In this document: positions 62,181 to 64,000 of the stretch, piece after piece | How positions within the stretch are numbered: the stretch's first letter is position 1 | How the letters are laid out: the number at the start of each line of letters is the position of its first letter | From: CAVQBC01 sp963710665 | GTDB lineage: Bacteria; Actinomycetota; Thermoleophilia; Solirubrobacterales; Solirubrobacteraceae | Assembly (NCBI GenBank): GCA_963710665.1 | Contig: CAVQBC010000003.1 | Location: forward strand, 186,001 to 250,000 | DNA length: 64,000 nucleotides | Direction: 5' to 3' | The notes under the pieces: generated by a model | The model's input: the letters and a program-made list of their open reading frames with translations, nothing else | What the model was told of the DNA's origin: nothing | Databases searched by the model: none | Position numbers and translations under genes: made by a program

Positions 62181-63107
62181 CTACCGGACCCGGTAGCCGA
62201 GCGTCGTGTTCCAGTGCAGGACCTCGTCGGACTTCGGCAGCGGCGCGTCGGCGCTCGAGATCTTCTTGCCGTGCGGCGCGTCCGGCGGGCAGATCGCGAT
62301 GTAGCGGGCGTAGCCGCCGAGGCCGCCCCGGAACTTCGGGTAGCCGATGTCGACCAGGCAGCCGGTGGCGGGCACGAGGTCGAGGTTGGCGACGCCCTCC
62401 GCCTGGGTGAAGCCGTGGTGCATCAGCCAGTCCTCACCCTCGAGCGTCGGCGTCGTGTCGGTGTCGAGCGGCTCGTGGCCGTGGAAGAGGATCTTGCGCT
62501 GGAGCTGCAGGAACTTGATCGCGTCGAGCGAGACGCCGGGGAAGTTCGGGTCGGCGGCCAGCTCCTTCGCCTTCACGGGGTTGTCGGTCCACTTCTTCGA
62601 CCAGTCCGAGCGCACCATCACCACGGAGCCCTGGGGGATGCGGCCGTGCGAGCGCTCGAACCTGCGGATGTCGGACACCTGGAGCGCGTACTTCGGGTCC
62701 TTCTTGACCTGCGAGACGATCGAGATCACCACCAGCTTGCGCACGGCGTAGGTCGGCGGCAGCTCGTCGATGGCCGGGTACTCGGGCGCCCAGTGCGCGG
62801 GCGGGTCGAGCTGGGTGCCGAACTGGTCGGTCGCGAGCGCGTAGGCCGTCGCCTCGAACCCGTTCTCCGCGTAGGTGTAGGGGACGCCCGTCGCCGGGTC
62901 GACCGCCGGCTTGAACGTCGCGGGCCCGAATCCCTTCCACACCGGCATGTTCGGCGTGATCGAGTGGGTCAGGTCGACGTAGCGCGACTTGCTCAGCGTC
63001 TGGTCGTACGCCTGCCACAAGGCGCTCTCCCCGCCCGCTGCCGCGGTGCCGGGCACGACGAGCGCGACCGCCAGCGCGGCCAGCGCGGCTGTCCTGATCC
63101 TGCGCAT
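62181..63107 (-). CDS. Secreted cyclase-family (kynurenine-formamidase-like) hydrolase
   Basis: The protein is 308 residues with AGGAGG before the ATG. Residues 1-24 are a signal peptide (RRIRTAALAALAVALVVPGTAAA). The cyclase core has YVDLTHSITPNMPVWKGF and FGTQLDPPAHW; in metal-binding members the latter reads HxGTHxDxPxH, and here the first His and the middle His are replaced (TDQFGTQLDPPAH), so metal binding may be altered. VVMVRSDWSKKW and LMHHGFTQAEGVANLDLVPATG complete the family pattern. Substrate unknown. Confidence 0.75.
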   Translation of the reverse strand: MRRIRTAALAALAVALVVPGTAAAGGESALWQAYDQTLSKSRYVDLTHSITPNMPVWKGFGPATFKPAVDPATGVPYTYAENGFEATAYALATDQFGTQLDPPAHWAPEYPAIDELPPTYAVRKLVVISIVSQVKKDPKYALQVSDIRRFERSHGRIPQGSVVMVRSDWSKKWTDNPVKAKELAADPNFPGVSLDAIKFLQLQRKILFHGHEPLDTDTTPTLEGEDWLMHHGFTQAEGVANLDLVPATGCLVDIGYPKFRGGLGGYARYIAICPPDAPHGKKISSADAPLPKSDEVLHWNTTLGYRVR

Positions 63108-63218
63108 GAACTACCTCCTGCTCCTGGGTGGTCTGGCGACGGCGCCGGTCCCCCCGCCGTCGTGTCAGTGCGCGAGTCTCGCCGACGTACCATCACGGCG
63201 TCTACTGCGGAGGTTGGA

Positions 63219-64000
63219 ATGGCAGCGATCGCAACGATGGAGGAGTGGACGGCGCTCGCGTCCTCGGTCGACGTGCCCCGGCGGGCGCTCGTCGACGGGG
63301 AGCACGCCGACGCGCTGAGCGGCGAGACGTTCGAGTGCCGGAGCCCGGTCGACGGGCGGCTGCTGGCGGACGTCGCGGCATGCGGCGCGGTCGACGTCGA
63401 CCGAGCGGTCGCGGGCGCGCGGGCGCGTGTTCGAGTCGGGCCGGTGGGCCACCGCCGCCCCGCGGGAGCGCAAGCGGGTCCTGCTCCGGCTCGCCGAGCT
63501 GATCCGCGAGCACGCGGACGAGCTCGCGCTGCTCGAGACGCTCGACATGGGCAAGCCGATCAGCGAGTCCCGGGGCACCGACGTGCGGCTCGCCGCGGAG
63601 TGCTTCCAGTACTACGCCGAGGCGGTGGACAAGGTCTACGACGAGATCGCGCCGACCGCCCGCGACGCGGTCGCGTTGATCTACCGCGAGCCGCTCGGGG
63701 TCGTGGGCGCGGTCGTGCCGTGGAACTTCCCGCTGCTGATGGCGGCGTGGAAGCTCGCCCCCGCGCTCGCGGTGGGCAACAGCGTCGTGCTCAAGCCGGC
63801 GGAGCAGTCCCCGCTGACCGCGCTGCGCCTCGGCGCGCTGGCGCTCGAGGCCGGCCTCCCCGCGAGCGTGCTGCAGGTCGTGCCGGGCGACGGCCCGGGC
63901 GCGGGCGCGCCGCTCGGGCTCCACCCCGACGTCGACATGATCGCGTTCACCGGGTCGACCGAGGTCGGCAAGGCCTTCCTCCGCTACGCGGGCGACTCGA
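63219..64000 (+). CDS. Aldehyde dehydrogenase, PuuC-like, partial at window end (one frameshift)
   Basis: The ATG at 63219 has GGAGG 5 bases upstream. The frame begins MAAIATMEEWTALASSVDVP and runs to about 63424, where one extra G shifts it; the next frame continues FESGRWATAAPRERKRVLL, LDMGKPISES, YYAEAVDKVYDEIAPT, GVVGAVVPWNFPLLMAAWK and AFTGSTEVGKAF to the window edge. The catalytic Cys lies beyond the window. The pattern is closest to gamma-glutamyl-gamma-aminobutyraldehyde dehydrogenases, which would fit the polyamine genes elsewhere in the window. Confidence 0.75.
   Translation, partial: MAAIATMEEWTALASSVDVPRRALVDGEHADALSGETFECRSPVDGRLLADVAACGAVDVDRAVAGARARVRVGPVGHRRPAGAQAGPAPARRADPRARGRARAARDARHGQADQRVPGHRRAARRGVLPVLRRGGGQGLRRDRADRPRRGRVDLPRAARGRGRGRAVELPAADGGVEARPRARGGQQRRAQAGGAVPADRAAPRRAGARGRPPRERAAGRAGRRPGRGRAARAPPRRRHDRVHRVDRGRQGLPPLRGRL

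Overview
The window is very GC-rich, gene-dense bacterial chromosome. Many starts are GTG, ATGA/GTGA 4-base overlaps between genes are common, and several genes appear leaderless. Gene content points to a high-GC actinobacterium, probably of the Thermoleophilia/Solirubrobacterales type (inference): an F420-type LLM oxidoreductase, an ECF42-type sigma factor with its DGPF partner, PPK2, an AXXA-rich Ig-like secreted protein, a PelF-type glycosyltransferase and a coenzyme-M-type carboxylase. No tRNA, rRNA, CRISPR array or recognisable transposase was seen.

Layout. (1) 0-5.4 kb: two tandem secreted Agd3/CE18-like polysaccharide deacetylases on the minus strand, each preceded by a small overlapping leader ORF, divergent from a secreted GH114 endo-galactosaminidase-like protein. 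(2) 5.5-23.8 kb: a catabolic block. A minus-strand operon encodes a 2-ketopropyl-CoM carboxylase (XecC)-type flavoenzyme, TPP-dependent E1 alpha and beta, and a MetE-fold zinc thiol transferase resembling epoxyalkane:CoM transferase (XecA). It is divergent from a GAF/PucR-type regulator, an SDR, a Cys-rich unknown protein and an aspartase/fumarase-superfamily lyase. A further run holds an SDR, both CoA-transferase subunits, a CoA-disulfide-reductase-like enzyme, an ADP-forming acyl-CoA synthetase, a second XecA-like protein and an aldehyde dehydrogenase. Together these suggest thiol-cofactor (coenzyme-M-like) epoxide/ketone catabolism feeding acyl-CoA. (3) 23.8-29.1 kb: a polysaccharide locus with a UDP-sugar epimerase, a coiled-coil protein, a PelF-like GT4, a polytopic membrane protein and a Spherulin-4/GH135 (Sph3-like) hydrolase. 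Region 1 and region 3 together match, by enzyme class, every step of the fungal galactosaminogalactan (GAG) pathway and resemble bacterial Pel loci.

(4) 29.1-46.5 kb: a phasin-like protein, universal stress protein, APC permease, lysA, and a polyamine region. The latter has copper amine oxidase plus aminobutyraldehyde dehydrogenase for breakdown, and arginine decarboxylase, agmatinase and an unassigned ATP-grasp protein in one operon. A C45-type Ntn hydrolase, an M20 deacylase, a P-loop kinase/LLM fusion and an isochorismatase-family hydrolase follow. A head-to-head junction of truncated GNAT and LysR fragments lies at 38.25 kb. (5) 46.5-54 kb: YdeI, a diacylglycerol-kinase-like protein, a SpoIIAA-like protein, a DGPF/ECF42 sigma pair, a nested inverted-repeat element, a quinone-reductase-like MDR, an amidohydrolase, an intradiol dioxygenase and an atypical SDR. 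(6) 55-64 kb: glutamate decarboxylase, membrane proteins including HdeD, PPK2, a HerA-like ATPase, a YpfJ-like metalloprotease, a cyclase-family protein and a partial aldehyde dehydrogenase.

Reading frames in region 6, and at single points near 1.7 and 38.3 kb, are interrupted by many 1-base indels while the protein sequence stays otherwise intact. This looks like residual assembly error more than gene decay, so products there are given as reconstructed genes.
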